Positions 1-14,700 of a stretch of DNA of 64,000 nt are shown here, piece after piece; the first letter of the stretch is position 1, and each line of letters opens with the position of its first letter. Under the pieces are notes generated by a model. That model was given only the letters and a program-made list of their open reading frames with translations, was not told where the DNA came from and ran no database searches. Made by a program: the position numbers and the translations under genes. Origin of the DNA: Melastoma dodecandrum (lineage: Eukaryota; Streptophyta; Magnoliopsida; Myrtales; Melastomataceae); NCBI GenBank assembly GCA_029817715.1, contig JARUPY010000154.1, positions 3,313,501-3,377,500 of the forward strand, given 5' to 3'.

Positions 1-3000
1 TTGTGAAATCTACTCCTCAGTTGACAATGGGTGTGATTGTTCTAAAAGCTACTTTTGGATAATCATTTCAATTTACAACAGTATGTGCTGAACGAGAATT
101 TGCCAAGAACTGATGTTGATTACTAATACCACTGCCATTGCTCTAACCCAACCAGAAACATCATTATTTTCATTCTAAAGGTCTCACCTTTGGCCGCTGA
201 GATAAATCATCATGATCCCAACTGAGGAAAATCTCTTGTATTAACATTGATGAAAGATAGTTCCTGCCACATCAAGGCACGGCATTAAAGAAAGATAGCC
301 TAAACTAGATTCTGACAAAACACAACATGACGCTGCTGTGTCACCATCAATCAAACATAAGAAGCATGATTCACACGGTTATCGTAGAACAAAAAGATGC
401 TATTGATGAACGTTATGAACATGAAGTTAATTGCATGGCTGCTTCAATCATCCAGTATAACTGATATCGTGAAAAACTAAATGAGATTCCAAACGCAGAG
501 GCACACATGAGTACCTGTCTGAAGGGTCTCTCCCAGGCATCTCCACAAAAAGATCATGATCACATAAAATTTGCAAAAACGTCAGCTTGCAATCATGCAA
601 CACTGACTGACATACTCCAGAAAATTTATCGAAATACAAGGAAACCTGTAGACAGAAGAATAGTTCAAAATTAGAGCATGAATACAATAGAACAGCATTA
701 TATTCAAGAGTAATCATTTCTATCTCCATTCTGGAGACAGGCAATTAAGCATTTTCAGAATAAAATCTATAGCCTCCCGGCAGTATAATATGTATTTGAC
801 ATTTTTGTAGCAGTAATTACAACACCACGTGATAAAGATTGTAACAGCAGACTAAGACAAAAGTTAGAAGGCATACCAATTCAAAAACTTGGCGAGGTTC
901 AATGACCGAGAGGAGATCATAACAGAAAAATGCCAAACTGCTGTTCAGTCGCTTTGCTAAGCTGAGTCCCTTCTTACAACGCTCATGAACCTCCGTTAAC
1001 AAGCAATCATATAGCTGTGAAATACACTTGAATACGCCTTCTTTTAATTGCATAGGGGGAATATCTTCACCTGCAAAAGTTATTTGACTCTCTTTATGGT
1101 TGAGGCAAAACAAATGTATCACTCGATTATGGTGTTCAGAGTCACCGCAATGACACTGCGTCACATACTTAAGAAGAAAAATGCATCCACCTAGCAACCC
1201 AGTCAATCCTTTCATCTTATAAACACCTTTGGATCAAAGGAAAGCCTTTTTCATCACACGAACATAAACAAAAAGTAATAAAGCATAGCATGGGGCCACA
1301 TCAAATCCTAGAGTTTACCTAGGGAAAGAACATGATAGAAGAGGCGAGTTTGCTCCAAAGCCATTGACTTGACAATAAGCTCAAGAAAAAACCAAGCCAT
1401 TGCAAGGACATCATCATACACGGGTCCTACACGATAGCCTTTGGCCTGCAAAAAAGAGGACCAAAGCTAATATAGAAAGCATATATAAAAAAGGTTAACA
1501 GGGATCAATAAACATTGCCAGGAGAAAGTCGACAACTGGTTTGGTATTTTGCTGTCTGTTTCTCGTATCATCATCAAAGTTACAAATAGTTAAAGAGATT
1601 CCATTTTTCTGAGGAAACTTCTTCCTAGAAAAAGCAAAGATAAAAGCTGTGACTGGCTATTTCCTTGTGTTCTTGCCACAGTTTTTAATTAAAAAAAACA
1701 AAATATATATTGGAAAAAAACAGGTATTCATATAAATGGAAGCATAATAAACTTCTGCTCTTTGAGTTGTGACTATAGTGCCTATAAATAAGACAATAAG
1801 TCGCTGGACAAAGTCAGACAACCAGTTCCAGAAGACTAAACTAACTATATTCCATGATGCTTTGTGGTGCAATTGACTGTAATATATTTATAACAAGGTA
1901 ACAGGACTTTTACCTTACTACGAGCAAGACTGCCCCAAACCGCAGAAAGACCGGGGTAAACAGGTGGCTGCCGACCCCCAAAGTCATCAAATGCATAATC
2001 AACATAGTTGACAAGAAACCGATTCCTTTCATTGTCATCAACAGATTCCTGTTGCGCCCTACAATCAGTTTGTTGATAAGAAATAAATGAAAGTGAGAAA
2101 CCAAGACGATTCTTTTCAGGAACCAACCACCAGCCAGTCAGAAAAGCAACATTTTTATTGTTGTGATGTAAAGATAAATGACAACAAAACAAGCTATTTT
2201 GGTATTTTAGTTCGAAAACAAAACAAATAATGTCTACAACAAATAATGGACATGAAAATTACGCAAGGACAAGTCTTATCAGTACTCGTAGAATGACCAA
2301 AAATAATAATTAAGTAGGCATGATCACCAATTGACAGCAAATAACAGGGTTTACAACTTAGCTACACAGTTTTCCTTACGGTACCTGGTCAAGATATTGA
2401 CCACAGCCCTGAAAGCAGCAACCTGCGGTTAACAAGATCAGAAAAGATCAAGAAGTTAATAATTGTTGGAAAATTATCAGGCATCTAAAATATCAAATAT
2501 CTTCCTTAATTCACTGGGAAAAGACATGAAAAGAGACTATGTAAATGGTACACTAGGAAAGAAATCCATTTGAATATCTCTGTGAGTTGGCAAAAGTGAT
2601 TACTAATTATAAGCAACACCTGAAGGGTCTCTCCGCCATTTCCAATGAGGTGTAGTAGCATATTCAAGATAGGGTGAAGAAACTGGAGTAGTGCAGTAGA
2701 ATCCACATTCTTCAAACTGTTAATAGCCTGAGGACATGGGACAATACTACAATTTCTGGTATCAGAAATTTCTTTAAGACAAAACTTAAAAAAGCCAACC
2801 ATGTCATCAAAGAGAAACATGGCTCCTGCCTCCATGGGCACAAGAAACATATGCAGCACAGATAGGGATCATTAGAAAGGAACATCAGTCGGACATCCAC
2901 AGAACTTCTATCAGACTTCAAAGTGTATATCTCAAACATTACTTATCATAAAATAAGCTCATCTAGTTTTACAGATAACAAGAGTAGGCTGACACATCAT

Positions 3001-6000
3001 ATCTGATTTAAATTCAGGTCATGCATGAGATGCAATTGATATCAAGAAATAGAGGAAGTAGATCATAGTACTTAGAATTTTGAACTATACCTCTAGGAGC
3101 TCAGAACCCCATGGTGGGCTAGTCCTTAGGGTATGCCTATCGTACTCGAGGAAGAAGTCCCGAATTCGCTCATTAATAGGGTACAAAGACGAGCAAAGTC
3201 TTAGACGTAACCTAAAGACATTTTTCCCATCTTCCAAGTAGTCCAGCCTCTCCTGCATGAAAAGATCACATGATCAATAAATCACAGCATTTCATCCTAA
3301 CACTACACAACCGATAGACTCAGTTCACTGAGCACAAACAGTTAACCATTGGACAGCTAACCAAGTGTATTGCTAGCTTCCTCGAAGCAGATAATCATTG
3401 TTTCTGATGGACTTAATTGAGTGGGAAAAATACATTTTCCAGATATAGACATATACGATGACGTCCAATTGTGAGCATATACATTGAATATGGTCAAGGA
3501 ATAATGTGAGCGAAAAGAACCTTTGCCGTATCTTGAAGATAATGTGGCACCAGCTCTCTCATGATGGGTAAAGAAATCTCAGAGCGCAACCTATGGAAAA
3601 CAATGTTGCTAGTGATCACAATTAATGACAGAATGAGAGGGTGAAAGGAGCTTCTTTGTATAACAAACATAGTTATAGAAAATGCATCATGGCTTGTGTG
3701 AAACAGTGAAAATGAAATAAAGAAAAACAACCAGGATTAATGTGTTCTGCAAAAATATGACTGACAAGAAATACAAGATGAAATTCATAAATGCAGTTAG
3801 CGTTAAAAAGCAACAGCAAAAAGTAAAAGACGGGTGTGTACTTACTGAGCATGGGTAGATAATGGAAGTGTTGCGTAACCAATTACTACCTGGAAGAAAG
3901 GGTTTGTGCCAAGTTACTGCAGTGAGTATGGGAGAGAATAATAATAGGAAAGAAGAATTTAAAAAACTTTGCATTTTTACTGGGCCATCGCGAATAGAAC
4001 GGCTATCTTGATATTTTGAAAAGTACTGTCTATTTACCAAAATTAGTGGTATCAGTACACTCTTTACTATTGGAAAAAATTTCAAAACATAAAAGCATAC
4101 AGGTTTCGGGGCTTCTAATTTTGTCTGCAGATCGACATGGAAGAAAGTGAACAATAAATGATGAAGTGGAGTCCAGATGGCAGGTAGAAGAAGCTTGATT
4201 TCGTCATGATAACATGCCACCCTAGCTCCAACCGCAACTTGTGTATGAACCCACTTCTGCAGGGATATACCAGGCTCCCTTGGGTACAATGCCTGGCAAG
4301 ATCCTTCATGTCATACTCATAGAGAAAAGTGATCCATCTAAGCATGTAAAGGTGGCATTCACAAATGTACCTCCAAAGGAAGTCTGCGTACATCAGCATC
4401 ATCTTTCCTGAGTTCAACCCTGATAAACAAGTTTCTCTTCCGACTCAAAGCAACAGTCAGTGGATATACGTAGAGAGAATGAAAAAGCTGAAGGAAGGGC
4501 TCATTTCTGGTCATTGTGCGGAAGTCAAAAGCTTGGAACTGCAACAAAGTAAGTTTATAAGAAAACGGTAAACATTGAGTCATTGTAAACAGCTTAGCTA
4601 CTCTACTGTCAAGAACATCACATTAGAAAGATATTTCTTATCTATTTAGGAGTATTGAATAAATTGGCACCTTGTATAGTTTTTCTAGTATGCTCTATCA
4701 GACAGGTATTTAGAAACACCACACGGGTCGGACTCGAACTTATAGCCCGTCAAATGCTATTTAGGCATATTTTTCCATAAAAGAAGCATAAGAAATTAAC
4801 TCACTTCATCAACACTGAACTCTGAAGTTCCTTGAATATTTGACTTGTGTTCAGCTAACTCTTTCCCGTCAAACGAATGCTGCCTCCTATTGCTCCCATG
4901 CACCCCATCAGAACCATTGCTAGGGCTTTTTGAAAATGTGGACTCAACAGCACTATCTCCCGGATCAAAAGAATCATTGGTAATACTACCGTTTTCTGAT
5001 ATATTTTCAAATTCAACATGACCATTTTGATGTTTTTCAATTTCTAGACGCAGAACGCCTTTGACAGGCTTGTGAACCTTGCGCTTGGGATCCTGTTACA
5101 TGGATGATAGCAAAGAGGGAATAGTCGGATAAATCATGAACATACACGTAGTGAACTAAAGTGAAGAACCATTGAAGCCTAATAAAACAAAGCCAATCAA
5201 ATTGTTAAACCAAAACAGGAAAATGAGTAGTCCTCAGTCTACGCGCAATGCCTACTCATGCATCTGTAAATCCGAACAGATATTGAAGAAACCAAGCTAT
5301 TAACCTTTAAGATGTCCAGAACATTAACAGAAAGCTTAGATGGAAGAATGGAAAAGATAAAAATAATAATTGATTCTTGAAAATTATAAAATACCTGAAG
5401 TGAATCCTCAGTATAGCTTTCCTTGACTTTGTTTAAGTTTGATATTTCAACAATTACAGAGCTTCCACTTGTATACCCCAACTTCCCTTGCATTGTTATC
5501 TTTGCAACTGGCTCCGGTGAGCCGTCGTGGAGGATTGGCCCTGAAGTGCCAGGAGCCAGAGGACTACTTGGAGAGGCAGACCCATTGGAGGCTGCACCAA
5601 TGTTGTTGTCAAATAACGGGAGAATAGCCCACGCGAAGGACTCCCGATAGGGCATTATTCGTGACCACACCTGCAGTTTCTGCCTCTCCCTCTCTGTCAA
5701 ATTGACCTGGACAAAACAGAAAAACATAAAAGCCACCGAAAACATTCCAACATAGCAAACCATGAAAGGTGATACTTCACTTCCAGTAATTAAATTTAAT
5801 ACTAACAGGGGATAACCAACAGAGACACCTACGGGTTCCTTGCGTGAATAAACAGAGGATGTAACTCCGCCTTCTTCTGTCGCAGGCTTTTCCAACTGAA
5901 TTAGCAGACAAACTGAGGCAGACGGTGCATCTAAGTAAAATAGTCCACGTGATTCATTTGAAACTTTACCCTGAAAGAGAAATCCATTTGAAAACTCATT

Positions 6001-8437
6001 CGATCTAAGCAGCTGACCGTTATCTTCAGTAACTAGAAAATCAGACAGCAATTCATCACTGAGCAACTGCACTACATACTTGAAATTAATCGCACAAATC
6101 TAAATTCATCAATATTCAAACTTACTTATAAAGAAAACAATATTCAAGCCTTATTCTAGCAAAGTGGGTTGAGTCACATGGATCCTCAGTGCAGATATAT
6201 ACATCGGATAGAAATCTCATGTTTTACGTCTTGCTGGGCCAATTGTCTTTGTCTCGATTCCAGAATCAGATTGTTTTAGACAATAAAATCAGATCTCGCT
6301 ATTTACATGATCACATTTCCTAAAGGGTGGTAAATGATTGATTAATCAAGATCATCTTCTTGAAACTAGTTCATTGTGCTTTTTCCTCAGAACAGACAAA
6401 AGTTTCTAAAAGGTGGTAATATATCATTAGGAGCCAGGGATTGATTGACTTACATCTGGTGAATCAGATGGCAGCACACGAAAGTAAAAATCTTCAGACA
6501 TCTTTTCCCTCCTCTCTCTATTATATAGAGAGATCAATCCATGAAAAGGCTCTGATGTAAAAAAGGTGAAATAAGTGACCAAACAGCAATGGACAGAAAA
6601 AACCACCACAGGGAAAGGTCACTTCCTAACTCATACAACAAATGTAACAATACCTACCAACTAATCCAGCTTGGAACATAAGGGATAGAACTTTGACAGA
6701 GATCTTCAGCCCACTGGAGAAACAGGAATAGATAACAACAGCAGGTAGAGGATGAATGAGTTCAGACTAAACATCCAGTCATCAATAGGAAACAAGAAAC
6801 TGGAAGAGTATGATACGTGATCTAAACCTGCCACGGTGTGAGATATGTGTATCTGGGATCCTCTGACCATATATCATGGACCTTTCATTTTGCCAATCAA
6901 AAGCTGGTTCATAAGCAGGTAAAGGGGATTGACCAAAGTGCTGCACAGACATTTGACAAGGAGATCCACATCAGTCGTTCTGCTATTCGATGATCAAAGC
7001 AGACACAGATAAACCAAGACTGAATGGAATACACGTTGATAGAAGAAGACTTGAAAAATCTCAGTGATTCCATTCAAATCAAATTCACATAGACTGAAAA
7101 GGGAAGGTTTGCAGAATCCGGCTAATGAAACTCAGAGTTCACCAAAGCAACTTTTATGAAGAGCAACCTTTGAGTCAGAGGACGTAGCATCAGCAAATTG
7201 CCTTCCTGAAGTAGTGGGGACATCATCATCAGTGGCATCGTCAGTATTCACCTGCCTAGCACTGGCAAGACGCATTTCTGCAGATCAAATGGCAGACAAA
7301 TCATGGTAAGTGGACAACCTTTTTCTGAAGAAAACTAAAACTTAATTACTTAAGGTGAATTATAGATCAGATCATAAGTCTACTCCAAAGAGACTGGGCC
7401 CACTATCACCATGCTGTAAATAGAATATATACAGTGTTCCCTTCATATAGTAGGAAATGAAAGAAGGAATGAGCAGACAGGCACAATGGAATCCTGATTG
7501 CATATCAAAATGCTATACAAGGGCTGACTGCCACTTATCTTACTGTCACTCCCTTTGTAGCTATAGTAACTAGTGTGAGTATTTACCTGTCTCAATATCT
7601 GTATCAGGCCCTTCAAATATCTGATTTTGAAATGCAATAGGACCCACACTTTCATAGTGTCCATATTTTTGGTCATCCTTGATCCAGTCAGTTTTATAGC
7701 ATTGCACGAGTTCATTAAGGTGTGGCCACTGCTCGAGATTTTCATCAAGCTGGAAAAAAAATGACAACGACCAGTTAGCAAGGTTTATCTTTCCTTCAGA
7801 CAAATTGCTACATCTAACCAATCAGCCACAAAGATCACGAACACCGATATGAGATGCTGCAATGAAGAAGGCCTGGGAAACCCAAAAGTAATTTAAAGCA
7901 AGGCCAGCTAAAGATAATTAAGCAAGCAGAAACGGTGATAAAGTGACTCCAACTCCTTTAAGCGTTAATTTATGATCCACTTTTCTTACTTATGTTAATG
8001 CAGTATAGGTACCATCCTTGACTAAGTTAAGACAAAATTCTTCCGTGCGTCAAATAATTATAAGATTTTGAGCAGACTATAGTAACTCATTTCTTTCAGC
8101 TCGGTGAAAATCGTTAAATTTCATACATCTTTACTCTCCAGAGACATCATACAGTTACGGCAAGCCCTTTAATGGGATTGTTAGAGCATAGGCAAGTCCG
8201 ACTACCATAAGCGGCAAAGAGATGATATCTTTCTTGATTGATCTGACAATAAAATTGCACTACAAAAGGAGACCGCACATTCAACGAGTATGATGTTACC
8301 CAAATCCATGCAGGAAACAACCAAATTCAAGAGATCACACTACTAACCAGGGGATCCAACCTAGAATAACCACCTCCACCTCCACCAGCCTGTCTTGAAA
8401 CTCTCCGAAACCGGTTCGTCGGCTGCGAATTCTCCAT
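1..8437 (-). CDS. SPK1: SPIKE1, DOCK-family guanine nucleotide exchange factor (5' part)
   Basis: SPIKE1 is the plant DOCK-type GEF that activates ROP GTPases and controls actin and cell shape. I trace 21 coding exons: 8437-8348, 7749-7587, 7277-7168, 6940-6828, 6713-6658, 6551-6454, 5970-5833, 5706-5395, 5092-4805, 4538-4371, 4292-4101, 3889-3846, 3590-3521, 3252-3091, 2727-2620, 2422-2385, 2058-1914, 1445-1319, 1070-877, 645-515 and 263-188. All joins are GT-AG and in frame, giving 941 codons. Bases 1-187 look like intron. The start MENSQPTNRFRR and motifs such as LDENLEQWPHL, YLDAPSASVCLL and QVWSRIMPYRESFAW match SPIKE1. The C2-like DHR-1 region begins near residue 457 (TRNEPFLQLFHSLYVYPL). 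The catalytic DHR-2 lies beyond the left edge. An acceptor at about 8461 suggests a 5' UTR intron. No frame breaks were seen. Confidence 0.95.
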
Positions 8438-8439
8438 CC

Positions 8440-11263
8440 AAAATTCACCTCCCGACTCCTGAATGGACAAAAGAAGGAAAATAAACACACTCAACAATGC
8501 AATGCCCTGAATCTACAAACAAACAAAAATCCACATTTCACCAACTACTCGTCCAACAACTCACACCCACAATGCAGGACAACCCAAAATGATTAAAAAA
8601 AATCCTCAAATACCCTCCTCTTCCCAGATCCAAAAGAACCAAAACTCAAAAAGAAACACCCCCGTAGGCAAGAACCCAAAATGCAAGAAACGAGGGGAGA
8701 AAACCCAAATGCGAGAAACGATGGATCTTTTGATGGAGTTACCCGTTGCTTCAAGGGAAAAGATGTGATCTTGGGATCACTCCCGGGGTCATCACCCCGC
8801 CAAACCCCTCAAAGACCTGCAAGCGATACACCACCCAACCACAATAACAACAACCCTAGACTAGACTGCCTACAAGAACAGTGAGCTTGAGTTGGCGTTT
8901 GGGAGCTGGGAGTCACAAGGAAGTCCTGGGTCAAGATGATAGAGAGAGAAAGGGAGAGGGGGAAGAGAGAGAGAGAGGGGGGGGGCGGGGGGGGGGGGAC
9001 AAGAGCAGACAGAAAGACAATGGTCATGTGCCAAGTGATGACAAGGAGATTGTAAGAGAGATTGTTTTTGCTGATTTTTATTTTTTACAAATAATTGTTC
9101 CTGATAGTTTTAATTAAATTTTAATTATTTCGCGTGTGAAATCGAGTTGGATATGATTTCTATTACAATATTCGTTTTTGTCGAGGGATGAGCAAAATAA
9201 TAAATACTGGTGAATTTTTTCTCAAGAAAAAAAAATATATTTTTTTTTAATTGTGCTTTACAGTTGGGTTGCATTGGCTTTGAAGAAAAGCAAATACCCT
9301 TTTCTCTATTCCTAGAGTTTATTTATTTTCCCAAATTTGCTAAAATATAATCTTCATTTGCCTTCTACTCTAATTCTCACTTCTTCTGTTCTTCTTTGCC
9401 TTGTAATTCAGATCACATCCCGTGAACTTTTTAAGACTTTCGAGCATTTGGAAAAGAACTATTTCCAGTAGCCGGACAAATACTTCACGGTTGAAAAGTT
9501 TGAATCCCTGAAGAAGAAAGGCTCCTCCACAAAACAAAGGGCTTTTCTTTAATTTAGTGGTCTATTAACTAAGCTGAGTTACAACCAAATCCATTGATAT
9601 TTGGTATAAATCTTAGGTCACTTCCCTTTTTCAATAGATTTTTCTGCACAGTGAATGCGTAATGGGAGTTGGTGCCTCCCTAACCTTTTGAAATTTGGGT
9701 ACCAGATCATTGCTTAAAATATTTCCTTTTGAATTAGGTCGATTCAATAAGGATCGTTAAGTGACACGTTAGACTCTCTTTGCCGTCGGTTTGCTTCATT
9801 CGAATTCAAAACTTATAATTCTTGATTACCCAGAATCTGTTACCATCACCAGCAACTCTGTAAGTCTAGTTCGTCTCGCATTTCACAATGTTTTGGCTGT
9901 GAACGCCCCTCGACGAGTCATTTAAATCTGCAACGAATCATTGACAAACTCGGAGAAACGAGAGCAAAGAACAATCCTTTTCCCCAACTCGATAATTCAA
10001 TAGAACTGCGCATTCATTGCTTTTGCGGGATGGAATGTCGCGTCTGTTTCCCTTTCTGATAACTCGGAGATGGAGTTATGATCAGGATCCACACTACTAT
10101 CCACAACTCTACTAATCATAAATGACTCTTGAACCTAAGGGACAGTGTTAGTGGGGTGGGATTTCGTAACGACACTGGATTAGCACCCTTTACAGGGTTG
10201 TATGGCTGCCATCTTCATGGAGAACTTCAGACAAGACTCGGGCTGTTTAAGGCCACGGAAGCCTGGGGAGTGCTCATAGCCGTATCTGACGTGGGCGCCA
10301 CACTTTCGTCAGAGGAGTTTTGTCCTTGAACAGTCCCCGCCTACGGAGACATGGAGGCACGTCACTTCGTCTACTTGGCGAAGCGGCTTAGATCCACCAC
10401 AAGGAAGGCAACGACGACGCATTTCTTTGAGTACCGTGAGCTGGTAGACGTGACCTGACTTGAGGGTAACATGTTGTGTGGGCACCGACAAGAACTGCAG
10501 CAGCAAAAACAAAGCATCGGTTATGTATTATGAACAGGAGCTCAAGCGGAAACAATTGATCAACTAGATCACTACTTATTCTCTTCCACAATCGATAACT
10601 CCAACGAATATTAGCAGCTCTCGTGGAGGATTGAGTCATCTGCTGAATTGGAATATTCTTTCCACCAGAGCAAATGAAGGGGTGTAAATAAGTGAACTGT
10701 ACTGGAAAATCAGCTCGGAGAATCCGGACTAAGTTATAGGCTTCAACGACCGTCACATGCCTGAATTTGACATATCCAGGACATATCAAGACAGCTACAG
10801 GATTCTCTCACAACTCACCAGGTCAACCAGAGCCAGTTGACTCGACATCCCTCGCCGGAACATCCACCGAACCAACTTCGACCAGGCTAAATATGCCCAT
10901 TCCCAGTTCAAGCCTCGGAGACACATCACTCATACGCCAACCTCAAGACCCAAACTCCAGCAATGCAGACGAACATCAATGTATCTAATGGAAAACTTGC
11001 CCCGATCCTTGTCTATTCCCCGATGTCCAGAAAGCTTTTGACACATCCGATCATATCTGACTTCAGCAATGGAGGCCGCCATAGTCCCCGCTGGTGTTTT
11101 CGTAAATTATACTAGTTGTGCAACTTTATTTCCTCTCCGTGATGGTTATAAACGTTCAATCTTGTGTGTAGACGGTTCATTTTGATTTATTCGCGTAAAT
11201 AACGCTTTTGTTTTTTCTTGTAACTCTTGTATGTAAAAGGTTTAGGGCTTTTGTTACTTATCT
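8440..11263. other. SPIKE1 5' UTR/promoter and intergenic DNA
   Basis: From 8440 to about 8930 lies the SPIKE1 leader on the minus strand. It has an apparent UTR intron (acceptor near 8461, possible donor near 8739) and then a purine-rich stretch. Beyond 9000 the DNA becomes AT-rich, then mixed. Open frames here (for example 10388-10789 on the minus strand) have no motif I recognise and no consistent splice context, so I do not call a gene. Confidence 0.5.
8939..8998. repeat. GA-rich tract followed by two G runs
   Basis: A (GA)n-type stretch runs into G9 (8977-8985), a single C, and G12 (8987-8998). It lies just upstream of the presumed SPIKE1 leader. CT/GA-rich DNA is common around plant transcription starts, but any regulatory role here is inference. 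Confidence 0.8.
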
Positions 11264-11553
11264 ATAATTTATGAAATATGTCGGTCAAATTTAATATTAG
11301 ACAACTAATGCCAATAACTATGAGTTTAGAACTCAAAATTTGATTTAAGGAACCCGTTCGAAGTTCATTATTTCAAGTACCATAAACTATGAATTTAAAA
11401 CTTTGACGTGGTTCCTTCGAAGTATGAATTTGATATTTTTTAAGTGTCGTAAACTCAGAGTTCGTTCGACATTTTAAACCATGAGATTGGAACTCAGAAT
11501 TATTGATATTAGTTGATGAATTTTAAGTTTGACCGACTTATTTCACAAATTAT
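11264..11553. mobile_element. MITE-like inverted-repeat element (~290 bp)
   Basis: The left arm (11264 to about 11325) and the reverse complement of the right arm (about 11490-11553) match over roughly 60 bases. Shared blocks include ATAATTT-TGAAATA, GTCGGTCAAA-TT and CAACTAAT, with scattered mismatches. The interior is AT-rich with no coding potential. I could not fix a clear target duplication, so the superfamily is unknown. Confidence 0.55.
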
Positions 11554-11787
11554 TTTGAGAACTAATCATACACGTAGGAACAATCCTCGAAAGTTTCACT
11601 GCGATTACGATGTACACACGCCCCGTTGCCAAATTCATAAATGTTACGGTTAACTTTTTCTTGTCGAACATATATATGATTATTTCTCAAATAAATGATG
11701 TGATTCTGATATTTATATGAGCTTTTTGTTGACTGATTCTATGACGAAAACTCAAGAGATGTATGGGATGTCGTAAATGATTTTTTG

Positions 11788-14700
11788 ATGGATGTTTCCT
11801 TCGCTTTGTTGTGTGATCGTCTTCTGATCACTCTTAGCGAGAGTGATTTATCTTTTTTCTTGAAGTTGTTCAGTAGTTTTCTTAGTTCTAAGCGGGAATG
11901 GGAGAAATTTGACGAGCCGGTTGACTGGCTAGAGCTTGTCCTTGTGAAGTGTGGAGATCTGTCCATCGATGAGATACTTCTGGTAAATGCTTTGGTTAGT
12001 CGCCGGCGTCAACTCCTTAGGCTCATAAACGACGAGGAGAATATTGAACCTAAAAGCAATCTCGAAGGGTTCATTTCTGATATGACCAGAGTCTTGGACA
12101 ATGGGTCTGCTTCAGTCATGCCTTGCTACAAGCATCTTCAATGCAGTGAAGATGCTGGGGCTTCTAGCTTGGACAGTTCATTATAGAATGTCGAAAGAAT
12201 GCCAGTCTGTAAAATCCTGGCAGTAGCTGTTAGAAAATAATGGGATTATGTATCAGAGACCTGATATGCATCCCATATCTCACGATGTTGATATGGACCG
12301 AAAAGAAAGTTGGGCTGACTTGGATGAGGAGCAGTTATTGGGTGCTCGTCGCAAGAAGAAAGTGACGAAAGGAATGACGAGGAAAAAGAGAAAGAGAAAA
12401 CCTCACTATGATGACTGCCTAGACATGGAAGTATTGAGTTTCAACTTCCTGGACAATGCATCAAGTGTACATTACCAAAGAACAAGCTGGCTTCTCTCCA
12501 CTGATAATTTTTGCACATCATGGACAAATGTGAGTTCCCAATGCTATTCTTCATTACGTGCTTTTTATTTCTCGGGCTATAGTGCTTGAAAGACTTTACA
12601 AGAGTAATTCATCATACAGATCGATGACATCTTGGCCGCAATTTTGCTGACTGGCAGGGAATGATATTGAGATGAAAAGCTGCAATTAAAGCCTCATAAT
12701 CTCGATGAAGACATAAAAGTTGCTGCTGCTGTCAGTTTAATATAATTAGCAGACGGGGGCTTTTAATTTCAATGTTGATATATGATTCAAGAACCTATAA
12801 TGCACTACTTTTCTTTGTTTATGGCTTGATAACATGTTGTGAGTTATGACGTTGTTGCTGTCTGAATGATGAGTTTCTTCGAATTCTAGTTCTTTTATTG
12901 CTTATTGTATTTGATTCTCATCATGGCTTGCATTTCTTGCAGGCTGATCTTCCAGAGCACCTTGCTACTTACAGCTTCTCTGTCTTGATGAAGCAGCTAT
13001 ATGACAAGAGACATGTTATAGCTTAGCCTGTTTTCAACTTGGAAACTGTATATTACATTAGATTAACATCTTATTACACAGAAAAGCATCTGTTTAGGCT
13101 AACTTATTTTTCTGGAAAACATAGTGCGGGTTTTTCTTTTTAAAATTGTTTAAAGTTTCACATCCTACATTTAATAGGTTCTTTGATCCCTTATTCTGTG
13201 TAACTTCTCATATAATTTCTTCACATGGTTAAATGGATTGCAACCTTGAATTGATACTGAAAATTAGCCTTTCCTTGCATTAGTGGGTATCTTTTCCGTC
13301 ATTTTTATTTAGTATATGAATCTTTTATAGAGTACAAAATGGCGGATAAGTATGTGGATTGTGATATGATCCATGAGGAAATGATCTCTAGCTAAGCGAA
13401 CAAACTGCCTCGGGGCATGATGCAGATGACATATTTTCATGAAAATATTCCATTCCAATTGCATTTGCCTTTGTTGCTGTTCGCGTAGAAAACGGACCAC
13501 GTCGAAAATATTTGGCAATTGGACTCATAGGGAAATGTATGTGGTCGCCAGAAAGATGAATTTCAATGATAAATAATATGACTGTACAAATTCAGAGTTT
13601 TGAAAGATAAATTAGAATCTTACAGCCATAAAAATGAGCGAAAAAGGAGGTGAAACGGTTGACGTAGGCGTCGTAGACTCGCTGCTGGCGTCGTAGACTT
13701 GCTACAGTGCGCTGCGCCGTAGACTTGTGTGACAGTGGAAGTGCTGGCGGAGGTTTGTTGCCCCGGTTAAGGTTGCTCGCAAGGACGGTGGAAGTGCTGG
13801 CGGAGGGTGCTCACCAGAGCTACGGTTGCTCACTCTGGTATTGAAGGTAGTGACCAAATAATCCAGGCCGAGGTATCTACCAAAATCTAAGGGTGACGAG
13901 CAATGCAAATCTGTGTTTGGCTGATTGATCGTGTTTTTTCCTAAGGGGAAACAGTTCCTTTTATACTGAATTTTACTTGTCCCACACGCTTCACACGTCC
14001 TCACAACGATCTTCCAGATCGTGGCTCGATTTTAACTTCTCTCCAAGAATCTCGTAGTTTGTTTTAAAATATCCCTCTGATTTTCTGAATCGTGCGTTGG
14101 GATTGTGTGTGTGGGATCGTGTGTTCAGGCCGTAGACTTAGCTCAGGCCCAAGACATCCCGTAGTGCCAATATGTTGACGCAAGCTGTAGATTTAGCTCA
14201 GGCCTGCATCCCACGTCGGGCTTTTCTGGGCTCGTAGACTTAGCACAGGCCCAAGATATTCCGTAGTGTCAACAGTTGCATAAAACGATTTTCAGAGTGG
14301 GTAGTGTGTGATGGTCATCTCCCTCTTTCTATTCTGTTGCATTGGCCGTTTCATCATTACACTTTCCTCCATGTTTTACCTTCTATTGCAGGACCTGACC
14401 CACATAGACATATCCGAGGGTGGCAGACTACTTTTCTTCAAGCCGGTATGCAGTCCAGGTACGGCGGGAGATGTGGCACCAAAGTCTGCTGCCAGACTAT
14501 TCCGAAGTTTCTCCTTGATTGAGGTATTTCTTAGTTTCTCCCATCATCTCTCCACCAAGAAAAAAATGGAGCAGTCGGCTGTAGTGTGTCGCTGATAGTT
14601 TCGTCACCAAGTCAATCCTCTGGAGTCTGGATTAGTTATGCCCATAAGCCAGTCCCGTCAACACGGAAGTGAAAACGGAATGCTGATTAGTCTGCATTTG

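Noticed and set aside
4725..4750. Sequence resembling a tRNA T-arm (GTTCGAGTCC on the minus strand)
   Set aside because: It lies in a SPIKE1 intron and no A-box, anticodon arm or acceptor stem can be built around it.
10388..10789. Minus-strand open frame of 133 codons, possible small gene
   Set aside because: No known motif, no splice or promoter context, and ordinary composition; a chance open frame is the simpler reading.
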